Below, in pieces: positions 24,779-34,150 of a stretch of DNA of 35,290 nt (within the stretch, counting starts at the first letter, position 1; each line of letters starts with the position of its first letter). The stretch spans positions 1-35,290 of the forward strand of contig JAITJI010000095.1 in assembly GCA_031279015.1 (NCBI GenBank), given 5' to 3'. A program made the translations under genes and the position numbers. The notes under the pieces are model-generated. The model saw only the letters and a list, made by a program, of their open reading frames with translations. It made no database searches and was not told where the DNA came from. The DNA comes from Spirochaetaceae bacterium (GTDB lineage Bacteria > Spirochaetota > Spirochaetia > Treponematales > Breznakiellaceae).

Positions 24779-27253
24779 CTAGACCCCCAGGCGGTTTCTC
24801 CGCAGAAGATCCCCGGTTGTCTGCACCGTTACCGGACTGTATCCGGGCAGGGGCAGGATTCGCTCGTGGATGGCGTCGATGATCCATTCCGCCTGGGGGA
24901 AGTAGAGCTGCTCCATTTCCGCCGCCGGGGTTATCCAGTTGCGGCTGCCGACCACGGCAACCGGAGCGTCCAGGTAGTCAAAGGCGAAGGTCTGGATGTT
25001 GCTGGCTACGGTGTGGAGGAAGGAGCCCCGTTCCGCCGCATCGCTGGCGAGGAGAATCCTGCCGGTTTTTTTGACCGATTCCACTATCCGGTCGTAGTTT
25101 AGGGGGTTGATGAACCGGAGATCGATCAGCTCCGTCTCAAGACCGTAAGCGGCCTGTAGCTTTTTTGCGGCCTCCATTGCCTTGTAGAGGGTGGCCCCCA
25201 GGGTGACGATGGTGAGGTCCTTCCCCTGCCGCCTGACCACGGGTTCCCCCTCGGGGATCTCATAGTAGCCTTCAGGGACGCCGCCCTTTTCAAACTGTTC
25301 GCTCATGTCGTAGAGGAGCTGGCTTTCAAAGAAGATCACCGGGTCTGTGCCGCGGAGGGCCAGGTTGAGCATGCCCTTGGCATCGTAGGGGGTGGCGGGG
25401 AAGTATGCCTTAAGCCCCGGAATGTGGGCGGTGAGGGCCGACCAGTCCTGGCTGTGCTGGGCGCCGTACTTGTTTCCCACCGAAACCCGGACCGTGAGGG
25501 GCATTTTGAGGAGCCCCGCGGACATGGCCTGCCACTTGGAGGCCTGGTTGAAGATCTCGTCCCCGGCGCGGCCCATGAAATCGCAGTACATCAACTCTAC
25601 CACCGCCCTGCCTCCGGAGAGGGCGTAGCCCACCCCGGCGCCGACGATGGCTCCTTCGGAGATGGGGCTGTTGAAGAGCCGGTGGTAGGGGAGAAGTTCG
25701 GTGAGGCCCCGGTAAACCGCAAAGGCCCCGCCCCAGTCCCGGTTTTCCTCCCCCCAGGCGGCCATGGTGGGATCGATGGTGAACCGATGGACCAGGGCTT
25801 CAAAGAGGGCGTCCCGGTACTGGAAGGCCTTGTTCTTGGAAACCGGCTTCCCCTCCGCATCAAAACCGTAACGGAGCTTCCCCGCCAGGGCCCTGACCCG
25901 GGGATTCTCTGCAAGGGGCTGGGAGAGTTCCGGTTCCCGGCTGTCAAGCTTCTCCGCTCCGCTGCCGTTGGAGAACATCACCGATTCGATGAAGGCCCCG
26001 CCGAGCCGGGGAGAGCGGGCGTCGTCGGTGGCGATCCCTACCACCGCCCGGAGTTTGGCGCCGGCCGCTTCCCGGAGGCTCTCCAGGTGGTCTGCGGTAG
26101 TCACCCCGTTTCCGGTGAGGTAGTTTCCGTATGCTTCGATGGAATCCGCTTCCTGCCAGAGCTTTACCTCTTCAGGGCTGCGGTAGCTGGAAGCGTCCGA
26201 GGGGGAGTGGCCGGAGATCCGGTAGGTGAGGGTGTCCAGCAGCGCCGGCCCCCTGCCGGCAAGGAGGAGCTCCTTTTTCCGGGCCACCGCATCCGCCACC
26301 GCCAGGGGGTTGTAGCCGTCTACCCGTTCGGCGTGCATGTTTTCAGGGTTGACCCCGGCGCCGACCCGGGCCATGATCCCGTAGCCCATGGTTTCCCCGG
26401 AGGTCTGTCCTCCCATGCCGTAAAAATTGTTGAAGAAGTTGAAGAGGATGGGCGGCGCGCCGCCAATTTCCGCAGGCCAGAGGTTGCGGTATTGATCCAT
26501 GGCGGCCAGCATCATGGCTTCCCATACCGGACCGCAGCCCATGGAGGCGTCCCCGATGTTGGAAATCACGATCCCCGGTTTGCGGTTGATCCGTTTGTAG
26601 AGGGCGGACCCGGCAGCGATATCCGCGGAGCCCCCTACAATGGCGTTGTTTGGCATGGAACCAAAGGGGGTAAAGAAGGCGTGCATGGAACCCCCAAGGC
26701 CCCGGGTAAAGCCCGCCTTCCGGGCGAAGATCTCCGCCAGGGTACCGTAGAGGACAAAATTCTCCGCCAGGTCGATCAGGTCTTTATAGGGAATCCCCTC
26801 CGCCGCGGCCAGGGTCTCCCCGTCCAGGAAACCCTTCATGATGGCCTCAAGTTCCTTTTCCCCCGCCGCAGAGCGGGAAAACTGCCACACCGCGGAGTAA
26901 CACTTGGCAAGAATTTCGCCGTGACTCCGGTGACTGCCAAAGATAAAGTCCTCCGGCGTCAACTGTACGCACTGCCCCACCGCCGAGGCCTCCTGCCCCA
27001 TGGAGAGGTGGGCCGGTCCCTTGTGGTTGTACTCAATGCCGTTCCAGGCCCCCTGGGTTTTGAAGGTGTTAAGCATGGTCTCAAATTCCCGAATGGTAAC
27101 CATGTCATACCATATTCGGATGAGCCGTTCCTTTCCATAGACATCGAGTTCCCTTTTGATATCGTTTTTGTACTGATTAACCGGTATGTCCCGGATTTTG
27201 AGGGTCTCCGGCTTCCGTACATCCCGGGGATTAACCACCAATGATTTAGGCAT
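24779..27253 (-). CDS. 2-oxoacid dehydrogenase E1, fused alpha and beta subunits
   Basis: The protein has 824 residues. The alpha part (about 1-470) has the thiamine diphosphate motif GDAS (234-237) to FNN (274-276), with a longer insert between than in ordinary E1 alpha and GDA in place of GDG. The beta part starts near residue 490 ([15 protein letters not shown]) and holds [27 protein letters not shown]. The enzyme decarboxylates a 2-oxoacid, most likely pyruvate, and passes the acyl group to E2. ATG 27253 has AAGGAG 8 nt upstream. E3, E2 and a DeoR regulator precede it on the same strand. Branched-chain oxoacids or acetoin are alternative substrates. Confidence 0.9.
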   Translation of the reverse strand: MPKSLVVNPRDVRKPETLKIRDIPVNQYKNDIKRELDVYGKERLIRIWYDMVTIREFETMLNTFKTQGAWNGIEYNHKGPAHLSMGQEASAVGQCVQLTPEDFIFGSHRSHGEILAKCYSAVWQFSRSAAGEKELEAIMKGFLDGETLAAAEGIPYKDLIDLAENFVLYGTLAEIFARKAGFTRGLGGSMHAFFTPFGSMPNNAIVGGSADIAAGSALYKRINRKPGIVISNIGDASMGCGPVWEAMMLAAMDQYRNLWPAEIGGAPPILFNFFNNFYGMGGQTSGETMGYGIMARVGAGVNPENMHAERVDGYNPLAVADAVARKKELLLAGRGPALLDTLTYRISGHSPSDASSYRSPEEVKLWQEADSIEAYGNYLTGNGVTTADHLESLREAAGAKLRAVVGIATDDARSPRLGGAFIESVMFSNGSGAEKLDSREPELSQPLAENPRVRALAGKLRYGFDAEGKPVSKNKAFQYRDALFEALVHRFTIDPTMAAWGEENRDWGGAFAVYRGLTELLPYHRLFNSPISEGAIVGAGVGYALSGGRAVVELMYCDFMGRAGDEIFNQASKWQAMSAGLLKMPLTVRVSVGNKYGAQHSQDWSALTAHIPGLKAYFPATPYDAKGMLNLALRGTDPVIFFESQLLYDMSEQFEKGGVPEGYYEIPEGEPVVRRQGKDLTIVTLGATLYKAMEAAKKLQAAYGLETELIDLRFINPLNYDRIVESVKKTGRILLASDAAERGSFLHTVASNIQTFAFDYLDAPVAVVGSRNWITPAAEMEQLYFPQAEWIIDAIHERILPLPGYSPVTVQTTGDLLRRNRLGV

Positions 27254-27303
27254 TTTTTTCTCCTTGAAAATTGAAATACAGGTTGAATTGGGGAAGTTTC
27301 ATT

Positions 27304-28719
27304 TTACAGCTCCCAGGCCGCATCCCGGATCAGCTCACATACCGTCGGATGGGGGAAGATGAGCTGCCGCAGGTCCGCAACGCGGAATTCCTGTTCGATA
27401 AGGGCCGCGCCGCCCCAGATAAACTCAGGAGCGTAGGCTCCTACGGCGTGAATCCCCAGGATCTGTCCGGAATCTTCCCGGACGATAACCTTAACCGCCC
27501 CCTGGCCGGCAAAGGTGTTCTCAGCGGCAAAGCGGCCGGAGGCCCGCATGGGGAGGGAAGCCTTACGAATGGGGATGCCCCCGGCGGCGGCTTCCTGTTC
27601 GGTGATACCCACCCCGGCGGCTTCGGTGAGGCCGTAGACTGCCCAGGGTATGGCGTTGTAGCGCATCCGGTTCAGACCCGGCCTTTCGGGAGCCCCGGCG
27701 CTTTCCAGGATATCCGCCACGGCTACCTCCGCCATACGGTAGGCCGAATGGGCCAGGAGGCTCCTTCCGGTTACGTCCCCCGCAGCCCAGATGCCGGGGA
27801 TATTGGTCCGCATCCGGTCATCCACCTTGACCCCGGGACCAAGGTCGATGCCCGCGGCTTTGGCGCCCCAGCCCTCCAGGGCCGGCCGGCGGCCCACCGC
27901 CATAAGGATCAGGTCCGCCTCCGTGGTTTCAGTCTTTCCGTCTTTGCCCGTATGATGAACCCTTCCGCCTTCGATCCCTTCCACCCTGCGGCCCAGTTTA
28001 AAATCAACCCCCCCCATGGCCCGGCGGAGCAGCGGAGCCTGTTCCCTGTCCATGAAGGGGACGATCTCCTCCATCATCTCTATGACCGTCACCTCCGAAT
28101 CCAGGGCGGAGAAGAGGCCTGCAAATTCCACCCCGATAACCCCGCCGCCGATGATGGCGAGCCGTCTTGGCGGGGTTTCAACCGAGAGGAGCCCCGTAGA
28201 ATCCCTCACCTGGGGGTTGTCCCGTGATCCCGGTATGGGGGGCAGGGCCGGCGCCGACCCCGTCGACACAAGGATCGCCGCAGCCTCATATTCCCCGGGA
28301 CCGGCCTTCCTGTCATGTTCCAAAGAGGCCGGCGGCGAAACCGCCACCTTCCCCGGCCTGCCGCCGGAGGGCGGCAGGAGGATCTCTCCCCGGCCCGTAA
28401 GAACCTCCACGCCAAACCGCTTCATCTGAGCCGCCAGCCCGGAACGCAGTTTTTCTACCACCTCAGCCTTCCATTGCTGTATGACCCCCCAGTCAAAGGA
28501 CACGCTCCCGGCGGTAACGCCGAATTTCCCCCCCTCCCGGGCGTGGACGTAGAGTTTCGCCGAATTGAGCAGGGTTTTTGTGGGAATACAACCCGCGTTG
28601 AGGCAGGTTCCCCCAAGGTACTGTTCTTCTATTAATAGGACACTCTTCTTTTGGTGTCCCAGCCGTTACGCCGCAAGGTAACCCCCGGGCCCGCCGCCGA
28701 TTATGATCACGTCGTACAA
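27304..28719 (-). pseudogene. lpdA: Dihydrolipoamide dehydrogenase (E3) with an in-frame stop at codon 18
   Basis: Read from TTG 28719, with AAGGAG about 6 nt upstream, the frame begins MYDVIIIGGGPGGYLAA. It then meets TAA at 28668-28666 and continues RLGHQKKSVLLIEEQ to a normal end at 27304. The total of 471 codons is full length. The disulfide motif GGTCLNAGCIPT (Cys39, Cys44), the NAD site AIIGGGVIGVEFAGLFSAL, the FAD site IWAAGDVTG and the C-terminal FPHPTVCE, with the catalytic His and the Glu five residues on, are intact. Family members usually have Glu at position 18, so one GAA to TAA change explains it. Downstream the first usable start is GTG 28503, which would omit the FAD and redox sites. 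This is either a recent pseudogene or a sequencing error. Confidence 0.85.
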
Positions 28720-28737
28720 TTTCCGCTCCTTTCAATA

Positions 28738-30213
28738 CTAAGCGATCAACCAGAGGTCGATATCCGCTATGGCCTCTTCCAGGGCCTTGAGAAACCGGGC
28801 CGCCGGAGCGCCGTCCACCACCTGGTGGTTGATGGTGAGGCTGAAACCGATGTGGGGTTCAAACCGCACCCCCGGCTGCTCCCCGCAGCAAGCCCCCTCG
28901 GGGACTGCAACAGGCTTTAATTCGATGCCGCAGACCCCCAGTATGGCCACCTCCGGGGCATTGAGCACCGGGGTAAAACCGCTTACCCCCAGGCTGCCCA
29001 GGTTGGTCACCGTGAAGGTGGAGCCCGAAAGCTCCTCCGGCTTGACGCTGCCGTTCTGGCAGGCTGCGGCCAGACGCTTTGCCTCGGCGGCGATCTGCCT
29101 GAGGGAGAGGAGGTTGGCATTCCTCACCACCGGCACCATGAGGCCCCGGGGGGTATCCACCGCGACCCCCAGGTGCACCCGTTCAAAGGTTCTTAAAACG
29201 GCATCCCCGTTCCGCCCATCCCCTATTTTGTGGGCGTTCATGAAGGGATACCGGGGAAGCGTCCGGGAAACTGCGAACAACACCAGATCGTTTATGGTGA
29301 TCCCCGCCAGGCCGAGGCTTTCATCGGAGGCTTTCATCCGGGCCCGGAGCGCCTGGAGCCGGGAAACCGGGGCCGCCCCGTTGAGGGTGAACTGGGCGCT
29401 CTCCGCCAGAGACCGGTACATCCGGTCGGCGATGAGCTTTCGGATCCCCCGGATCGGCGTATCGGTGACGGCCCCCTCCCCAAAGCCGGGGACGGGAAGG
29501 CCCTGAGCCCCCGCTTCCGCCGGGGATGGGAGTTCCGGCGCCCCGGCGGACCCCAGATCCGCAACGGTAACCCTGCCGCCGATCCCCGACCCCCGGGGGG
29601 GAATCACCGAATCCGGCCCCAGGGCGGCCCTGGCCGCCGCAGTCAGGGGAGGACCGGCCGCCAAAGCCGCGGCCACATCCCGCTCGATGATCCGTCCGCC
29701 GGGCCCCGAACCCCTCAGTTCCTGTCCCGCGGTTCCGGACGCAATGCCTATGGGCAACCCTTCCCGGGCGGCGAGATTCCGCGCCCGGGGGGATATGGGA
29801 ATCCGGCCTTCCGCCGCCGCACCGCCGGTATTAGCGGCCGCTTCTCCGCCTCCGCCGGTATTGGCCGCCGGAGCGGCTGCAGAACCTGCCGCAGCCGGCC
29901 TTCCGTCTTCGCCGGAACCGCCGGCATCAACGACCGCCGTTCCCCCGCCGGCCAGGGCGGCTTTCCAGTCCTCCCCGGCCGCGCCGATAACCGCAATGGG
30001 TTCCAGCACCGGAACATCCTCCCCGGCCGCGTGGATCAGCTTCAGGATCGTTCCCGGCGCTCCCGCAGGCACCTCAAAGGTCGCCTTGTCGGTTTCCACC
30101 ACGCAGACCGGCGTATCAACCGCTACCGAATCCCCCTCGTGAACCTTCCATTCATTGATGATACAGGATTCTACCGTATTCCCCTGACGGGGCATGATCA
30201 GAATAGATGCCAT
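28738..30213 (-). CDS. Dihydrolipoamide acyltransferase (E2)
   Basis: The protein has 491 residues. The lipoyl domain occupies 1-78 with the modified Lys43 in VVETDKATFE. An Ala/Gly-rich linker follows, then a peripheral subunit-binding domain at about 139-183 (ISPRARNLAAREGL; GSGPGGRIIERDV). A second weaker copy lies at about 189-222 (GSGIGGRVTVADL). The catalytic domain is about 250-491, with His463 and Asp467 in NHQVVDGAP. It forms the core of the complex and transfers the acyl group to CoA. The gene lies 18 bp after the DeoR gene and 18 bp before the E3 start. The acetyl group is assumed; pyruvate specificity is not proven. Confidence 0.9.
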   Translation of the reverse strand: MASILIMPRQGNTVESCIINEWKVHEGDSVAVDTPVCVVETDKATFEVPAGAPGTILKLIHAAGEDVPVLEPIAVIGAAGEDWKAALAGGGTAVVDAGGSGEDGRPAAAGSAAAPAANTGGGGEAAANTGGAAAEGRIPISPRARNLAAREGLPIGIASGTAGQELRGSGPGGRIIERDVAAALAAGPPLTAAARAALGPDSVIPPRGSGIGGRVTVADLGSAGAPELPSPAEAGAQGLPVPGFGEGAVTDTPIRGIRKLIADRMYRSLAESAQFTLNGAAPVSRLQALRARMKASDESLGLAGITINDLVLFAVSRTLPRYPFMNAHKIGDGRNGDAVLRTFERVHLGVAVDTPRGLMVPVVRNANLLSLRQIAAEAKRLAAACQNGSVKPEELSGSTFTVTNLGSLGVSGFTPVLNAPEVAILGVCGIELKPVAVPEGACCGEQPGVRFEPHIGFSLTINHQVVDGAPAARFLKALEEAIADIDLWLIA

Positions 30214-30231
30214 GATACCCTTTTTACCTCC

Positions 30232-30996
30232 TCAATCCGTTTCCGTTCGTATTATGGCGATCCCCGCGCCGCTCAAGTCCCCAAAGGCTTCATCGCTCAG
30301 ACCTGAATCGGTGAGGATCAGGTCCATGGCTGAAAGGGGAAGGACGCTGGAAAAGCCTGTTTTCCCGTATTTACCGGAATCCGCCACCAGTACCGTGGTT
30401 TCCGCATGGGCCTTCATGGCCTTGACTATCTCCGCACCCTCCATGAGGTGGGTAGTCATCCCCCGCTCCAGGGTGAATCCGTCGGTTCCCACAAAGGCAA
30501 GCCGGACGTTGAGCCGGCCGATGGTCTCCAGGGCGATGGGCCCCACCAGGGATTCCGTGGGCCGCCGGAATTCGCCGCCGGTCATGGTGATCTGTAGGCT
30601 GGGGTTCATCCGGGCGTAGGAAAAGACCAGGGTTGAATTGGTGACGATATGGATGTCCCGTTTTCCCGCCAGATACCGGGCAATGAGGGCGGTGGTGGTT
30701 CCCGCCTCCACCATGATCACGTCCCCATCCCTGACCAGTTCCGCCGCCTTCCGGGCGATGGCATTTTTCCGGTCAGGATTCATCTTCTGCCGTTCCAGGA
30801 TATCCCGGTGCATACTGGGGGAAGCCCCGCCCCGGGTCCGGTTGATCCAACCCTTCTCCTCCAGCGCCTTGAGAACCCCCCGGATGCTTACCTCCGACAG
30901 CCCCAGTTCCCGGGCCAGGGCGGCCACGGATACCATCCCGTCCGCGGAAAGCCTGTTGAGGATGATCCGTTCCCGTTCCTTTAACTCCGCCGTCAA
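30232..30996 (-). CDS. DeoR / GlpR-family transcriptional regulator
   Basis: The protein has 254 residues. A winged helix-turn-helix lies at about 5-60 (VSVAALARELGLSEVSIRGVLKALEEKGWINRT). The DeoR-type C-terminal effector domain includes VMVEAGTTTALIARYL, FVGTDGF and VLVADSGKYGK. Such proteins respond to phosphorylated sugars. The start is TTG (30996). It is the first gene of the E2-E3-E1 operon, so it probably autoregulates the operon and couples oxoacid oxidation to sugar-phosphate levels; this is inferred from position. Confidence 0.88.
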   Translation of the reverse strand: MTAELKERERIILNRLSADGMVSVAALARELGLSEVSIRGVLKALEEKGWINRTRGGASPSMHRDILERQKMNPDRKNAIARKAAELVRDGDVIMVEAGTTTALIARYLAGKRDIHIVTNSTLVFSYARMNPSLQITMTGGEFRRPTESLVGPIALETIGRLNVRLAFVGTDGFTLERGMTTHLMEGAEIVKAMKAHAETTVLVADSGKYGKTGFSSVLPLSAMDLILTDSGLSDEAFGDLSGAGIAIIRTETD

Positions 30997-31035
30997 CTTA
31001 CAATCGCCTTTCGGAATACCTTCATTTTACTTATG

Positions 31036-31064
31036 GTTATATATCGGAATAGGGAAGATTGCAA
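31036..31064 (-). promoter_or_regulatory. Sigma-70-type promoter of the DeoR-dehydrogenase operon
   Basis: On the minus strand, -35 TTGCAA (31064-31059) and -10 TATAAC (31041-31036) are separated by 17 bp. Transcription would start near 31029, with a leader of about 33 nt before TTG 30996. The gap 30997-31114 holds no gene. Confidence 0.65.
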
Positions 31065-31114
31065 GGGGGCGGGGAAGAAAATGAAGAAAACAATGAGCCT
31101 TTACTTTGCCCCCG

Positions 31115-32596
31115 TTATGTTTCCTTATGCGTTATGGCATGTAAGCCAAACAACATTCTCAATTTTTCAAGATTTTGACTTGAAATCATAATATCATCAG
31201 GCATTTCCCCTTCAGCAAAGTGAAGGACCCTTGAGCAGACATGACAAATAAACTCGTAGTCATGGGAAACCAAAAATACTATCTTTCCCATCCGCTTCAG
31301 ATTTTCCAGCAGCCTGGTTACTTGAATCATGCTGTCGTAATCCAAACCGCTGGTCGGTTCGTCAAATACCAATATGTCTTTCCCGCAGACCATGCTTACC
31401 GCAACAGCCACCCGTTGTTTCTGCCCGCCTGAAAGCGTATTGGGATGGCGGTCCTTATACGGGACCATGCCCAATAATTCCAGCGCCGACGCCGCCAGCG
31501 CCTTGTCCGGATTGTCAATTCCTAAAATACATTCCTGTTCGACGCTTTCGGCGAATAATTCATAATTCACATCCTGCATAACCAGATAAGACCGTTTCAT
31601 CCGCGCCCTGCGATCCTGCTGCCTTCCTTCCCAAAGGAATTTACCTTCCGTGTTTTTATGTAAACCGCATAACGCGCGGGAAAAAGTCGTCTTTCCGGCT
31701 CCATTGCGCCCCACCACGCCGATGATTTCTCCACGCGCCGCCTTTAGGGTAATATGCTCCAAAATGATCCGTTTTTCGTAACGAAAGGCAACATCCCGCA
31801 GCTCCAATGAGGGCGGATTGTCCGGATTATTAATTTGCACCCGCGGCCGTACTGCGTACAGGTCGGCGGCCCGCAGCCCCATGGCCGACCGCCTGGCCTC
31901 CGGGAAAGCGGTCAATTCCGCCGGGGTGTAGATGCCCGTTACCCGTCCTTGTTCCAGATGGATAATACGGTCAACTAATTCCATCAGATAGTAGATACGA
32001 TGTTCGGCGACAATAATTATGCTGCCCTGTGCTTTTATAAGCCGCAAATGCTCTTTCAACTCGCCAATAGATTTTATATCCAGATTGGAAGACGGCTCAT
32101 CAAGCAGATACACTCCGGGCCGCATTGCATAGACCGATGCAAAGGCGATTTTTTGTTTTTCCCCGCCGGAAAGGGCAAAAATATTTCTTCCCCTTAAATT
32201 TTGAATATGCAAGTCTTCTGTCGCCTTGGTTACCCGCCTGTGCAGTTCTCCGGGCGGCAAAGATTCGTTTTCGATGCCGAAGGCGATCTCGCTGTCGGTG
32301 TCTACGTTAAAAAACTGAGTGCGGGGGTTCTGGAATACCGAACCAATATGTTCTGCAATCCGGTACATAGGCGTCCCGGCGATATTCAGGTTGTCCACCG
32401 TAACCTTACCGCTTAATTTTCCGGTGAAAAAACAGGGGATAAGGCCGTTTATCAGGCGGGTTACCGTCGTTTTACCGCAGCCGGACCTGCCGCAGAACAA
32501 TACGCACTCACCGTCTTGTATGGTAAGATTCAGATCGCTGATACTCCCCGTCTGCTGACCGGGGTAAGAAAAGGAAACATGCTCAAAGCTTATCAT
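31115..32596 (-). CDS. ECF transporter ATPase with two fused ABC domains
   Basis: The protein has 493 residues and contains two ABC ATPase domains in one chain. Domain one (about 1-230) has Walker A GRSGCGKTT (36-44), ALSGGEKQ and YLLDEPSSNLD. Domain two (about 260-480) has GRNGAGKTT, TLSGGQKQR and LVFDEPTSGLDYDSM. Both have the D-loop and switch His region, so both should be active. In energy-coupling-factor importers the two ATPases are commonly separate or fused, as here. It follows the EcfT gene by 23 bp and supplies ATP energy to the S component encoded first in the operon. Confidence 0.9.
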   Translation of the reverse strand: MISFEHVSFSYPGQQTGSISDLNLTIQDGECVLFCGRSGCGKTTVTRLINGLIPCFFTGKLSGKVTVDNLNIAGTPMYRIAEHIGSVFQNPRTQFFNVDTDSEIAFGIENESLPPGELHRRVTKATEDLHIQNLRGRNIFALSGGEKQKIAFASVYAMRPGVYLLDEPSSNLDIKSIGELKEHLRLIKAQGSIIIVAEHRIYYLMELVDRIIHLEQGRVTGIYTPAELTAFPEARRSAMGLRAADLYAVRPRVQINNPDNPPSLELRDVAFRYEKRIILEHITLKAARGEIIGVVGRNGAGKTTFSRALCGLHKNTEGKFLWEGRQQDRRARMKRSYLVMQDVNYELFAESVEQECILGIDNPDKALAASALELLGMVPYKDRHPNTLSGGQKQRVAVAVSMVCGKDILVFDEPTSGLDYDSMIQVTRLLENLKRMGKIVFLVSHDYEFICHVCSRVLHFAEGEMPDDIMISSQNLEKLRMLFGLHAITHKET

Positions 32597-32619
32597 CCCC
32601 GCCGCCTTCTCTCATTCTC

Positions 32620-33345
32620 TCATACGAACAGCAATCTCCCGGCAGAGAGGTATGCAAGAAAACATACGCCTGCCAGTATATCCGCCGGGCCAAATCTGAT
32701 TTGTACAAGGCAGGTACGGGGCATCGGGTTTTCTATGCCGCGGGTTACCGAAGCGATTGATAATTCATCCGCAGCCTTGGAAGCGGACATCATCAGGGGA
32801 ACATACAAGCATTCCACCGTCATAGCCGGATGAGTAAGCAGCCCCAAAAAAGAAGGATACACGTCCCGCAGCCGCATGGCATCTTTAATGAAACGCCAAT
32901 CCTCCTGAATAGCGGGGAGATACCGCAGCATAACAGCCAAAGGAATAACCAGTGTTTTAGGGACGCGCATACGGTTCATGGCGGTGAGAAATTCGCTGAC
33001 CTTTGTGGTGGAAATCATAATGCCGGATAGAAACCCGCAGGGATATACCTTATGAACCAATCCCAGGAAGGCCATCAGCGTGGTCCGGGTCGTACCTTTG
33101 GTATAACCCAGGGCGGCCAGGGTCAACAGAAAGCCAACGGCATAGGCCAGCAGCCCAATAAGCGCATAACGCCGCTTCCCGCAAAAAAGGCCGTAAACCG
33201 CAACCAGCGCAACAAGCCCCAGTTCGTAGGCCAGGCTGGGCGCCGTTGCGGCGGAAAGAATACACAGCAAAAGCAGCCCGATTTTCGTCCGGGGATCAAA
33301 CCATATCCCCTGCCCGCTTTTCCCGCCGGCCATGCGGCTTCTCAC
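32620..33345 (-). CDS. ECF transporter transmembrane protein (EcfT / CbiQ family)
   Basis: The protein has 241 residues with about five hydrophobic helices. It shows the family pattern near the middle (VSEFLTAMNRMRVPKTLVIPLAVMLRYLP) and a later coupling segment DAMRLRDV. It links the substrate protein to the ATPase. Its GTG start overlaps the TGA of the S-component gene (GTGA); an ATG four codons later is an alternative. The operon order S, T, A is typical. Confidence 0.85.
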   Translation of the reverse strand: MRSRMAGGKSGQGIWFDPRTKIGLLLLCILSAATAPSLAYELGLVALVAVYGLFCGKRRYALIGLLAYAVGFLLTLAALGYTKGTTRTTLMAFLGLVHKVYPCGFLSGIMISTTKVSEFLTAMNRMRVPKTLVIPLAVMLRYLPAIQEDWRFIKDAMRLRDVYPSFLGLLTHPAMTVECLYVPLMMSASKAADELSIASVTRGIENPMPRTCLVQIRFGPADILAGVCFLAYLSAGRLLFV

Positions 33346-33953
33346 GCGGTGATGCCCGCCTTTTCAAACTGTTTTTTCAGCAGCTTACTACCTACCCAGC
33401 CGCTGAAAAGGGCGACGATTACCGTACCGATAAGCATGACCGCCATCAACCAATAGTGGGCCGCCGCGTTCATAGTGTCGATGTAGCTTGCGTCTGTTCC
33501 ACCCTTAAGCATGTAACTGGTCCATCCCGCCGGATCGATGAAGTAGCACAGATAAGAGCCCGTAGCCCCCAGGCTGAGGCAGCAAAAGGCCAGCATGTTG
33601 AGCTTTACGCTTTTATGCCGTCCCATCCCTGCTATTAATTCACCAATAATACCGCCCAGTACGTAACCCAGGGCCATAGCCCAGTGCATCCCCAGGACAA
33701 ACATAATGATTCCGATAAGGATACCCGCAATAGCGATAGGTCCGCGTTTGGGGACCTTGGCAGCCAGCAACAGGAATACGGGACCTCCCAGCAGGGCGGA
33801 ACCCAGGGGCAGATAGAAGGTGAGAATGGGGTTTGCGCCGAAGGGAACCCCGCCAATAAAAATCGTAACGCACAGCAGCGCGGAAAAAATACCGGTGGTA
33901 ACCAGATCTTTTACCGTCAGCCCTTTTCTTTCGGGGTATGCCTGTTCTGCCAT
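33342..33953 (-). CDS. ECF transporter substrate-binding (S) component, MptD / Trep_Strep type
   Basis: The protein has 203 residues with six likely membrane helices. The opening LTVKDLVTTGIFSALLCVTIFIGGVPFG and the pattern GPVFLLLAAKVPKRGPIAIAGILIGI match the MptD or Trep_Strep family of integral membrane proteins known from treponemes and streptococci. The S component binds the substrate, here unknown (members have been proposed to carry vitamins, nucleosides or metals). The ATG has GAGGAGGA about 6 nt upstream. A 6-bp inverted repeat overlaps its promoter region, and an AraC-type gene diverges from it. Confidence 0.8.
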   Translation of the reverse strand: MAEQAYPERKGLTVKDLVTTGIFSALLCVTIFIGGVPFGANPILTFYLPLGSALLGGPVFLLLAAKVPKRGPIAIAGILIGIIMFVLGMHWAMALGYVLGGIIGELIAGMGRHKSVKLNMLAFCCLSLGATGSYLCYFIDPAGWTSYMLKGGTDASYIDTMNAAAHYWLMAVMLIGTVIVALFSGWVGSKLLKKQFEKAGITA

Positions 33954-33978
33954 AAAAAGTCCTCCTCATCGTATTCTA

Positions 33979-33996
33979 CCGGTATAAATGTACCGG
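33979..33996. promoter_or_regulatory. Inverted repeat, candidate operator of the ECF operon
   Basis: CCGGTA-TAAATG-TACCGG is a perfect 6-bp inverted repeat with a 6-nt spacer, 26 bp before the S-component start. On the minus strand a weak -35 TTGCCG and -10 TAGAAT, with 15-bp spacing, overlap it. It is a candidate binding site for the divergent AraC-type regulator. Confidence 0.4.
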
Positions 33997-34059
33997 CAAG
34001 CCTTGCTTTTTCTTAATCTGCATGATAAAACATCAATAGTTAGTTAAGGCTAATTTTAA

Positions 34060-34077
34060 GGTACCAAAGCTGGTATC
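34060..34077. promoter_or_regulatory. Second inverted repeat between the ECF operon and the AraC-type gene
   Basis: GGTACCA-AAGC-TGGTATC has five perfectly paired bases (TACCA/TGGTA) and one more imperfect pair. It shares the GGTA/TACC core with the site at 33979-33996 and lies about 75 bp before the AraC-type ATG. Regulation by the same protein is possible but not shown. Confidence 0.25.
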
Positions 34078-34150
34078 CGTGGACAATAGAGTGGGTTGAA
34101 TTTGACCGGTTTTGGCTAAAAAAATGTTTAAAACGGCTAGGGGATGTTTA

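Noticed and set aside
25424-27244. A 606-codon open frame on the plus strand opposite the fused E1 gene
   Set aside because: It is antisense to a clear enzyme gene, rich in Gly, Pro, Arg and His as expected from GC-rich shadow frames, and matches no family. Similar shadows lie opposite gltB (14226-15689) and the receptor operon (5700-7157).
28493-28735. An 80-codon minus-strand frame at the 5' end of the E3 gene
   Set aside because: It is out of frame with E3, whose conserved N-terminal motifs are found in the other frame with one stop codon. It is a shadow.
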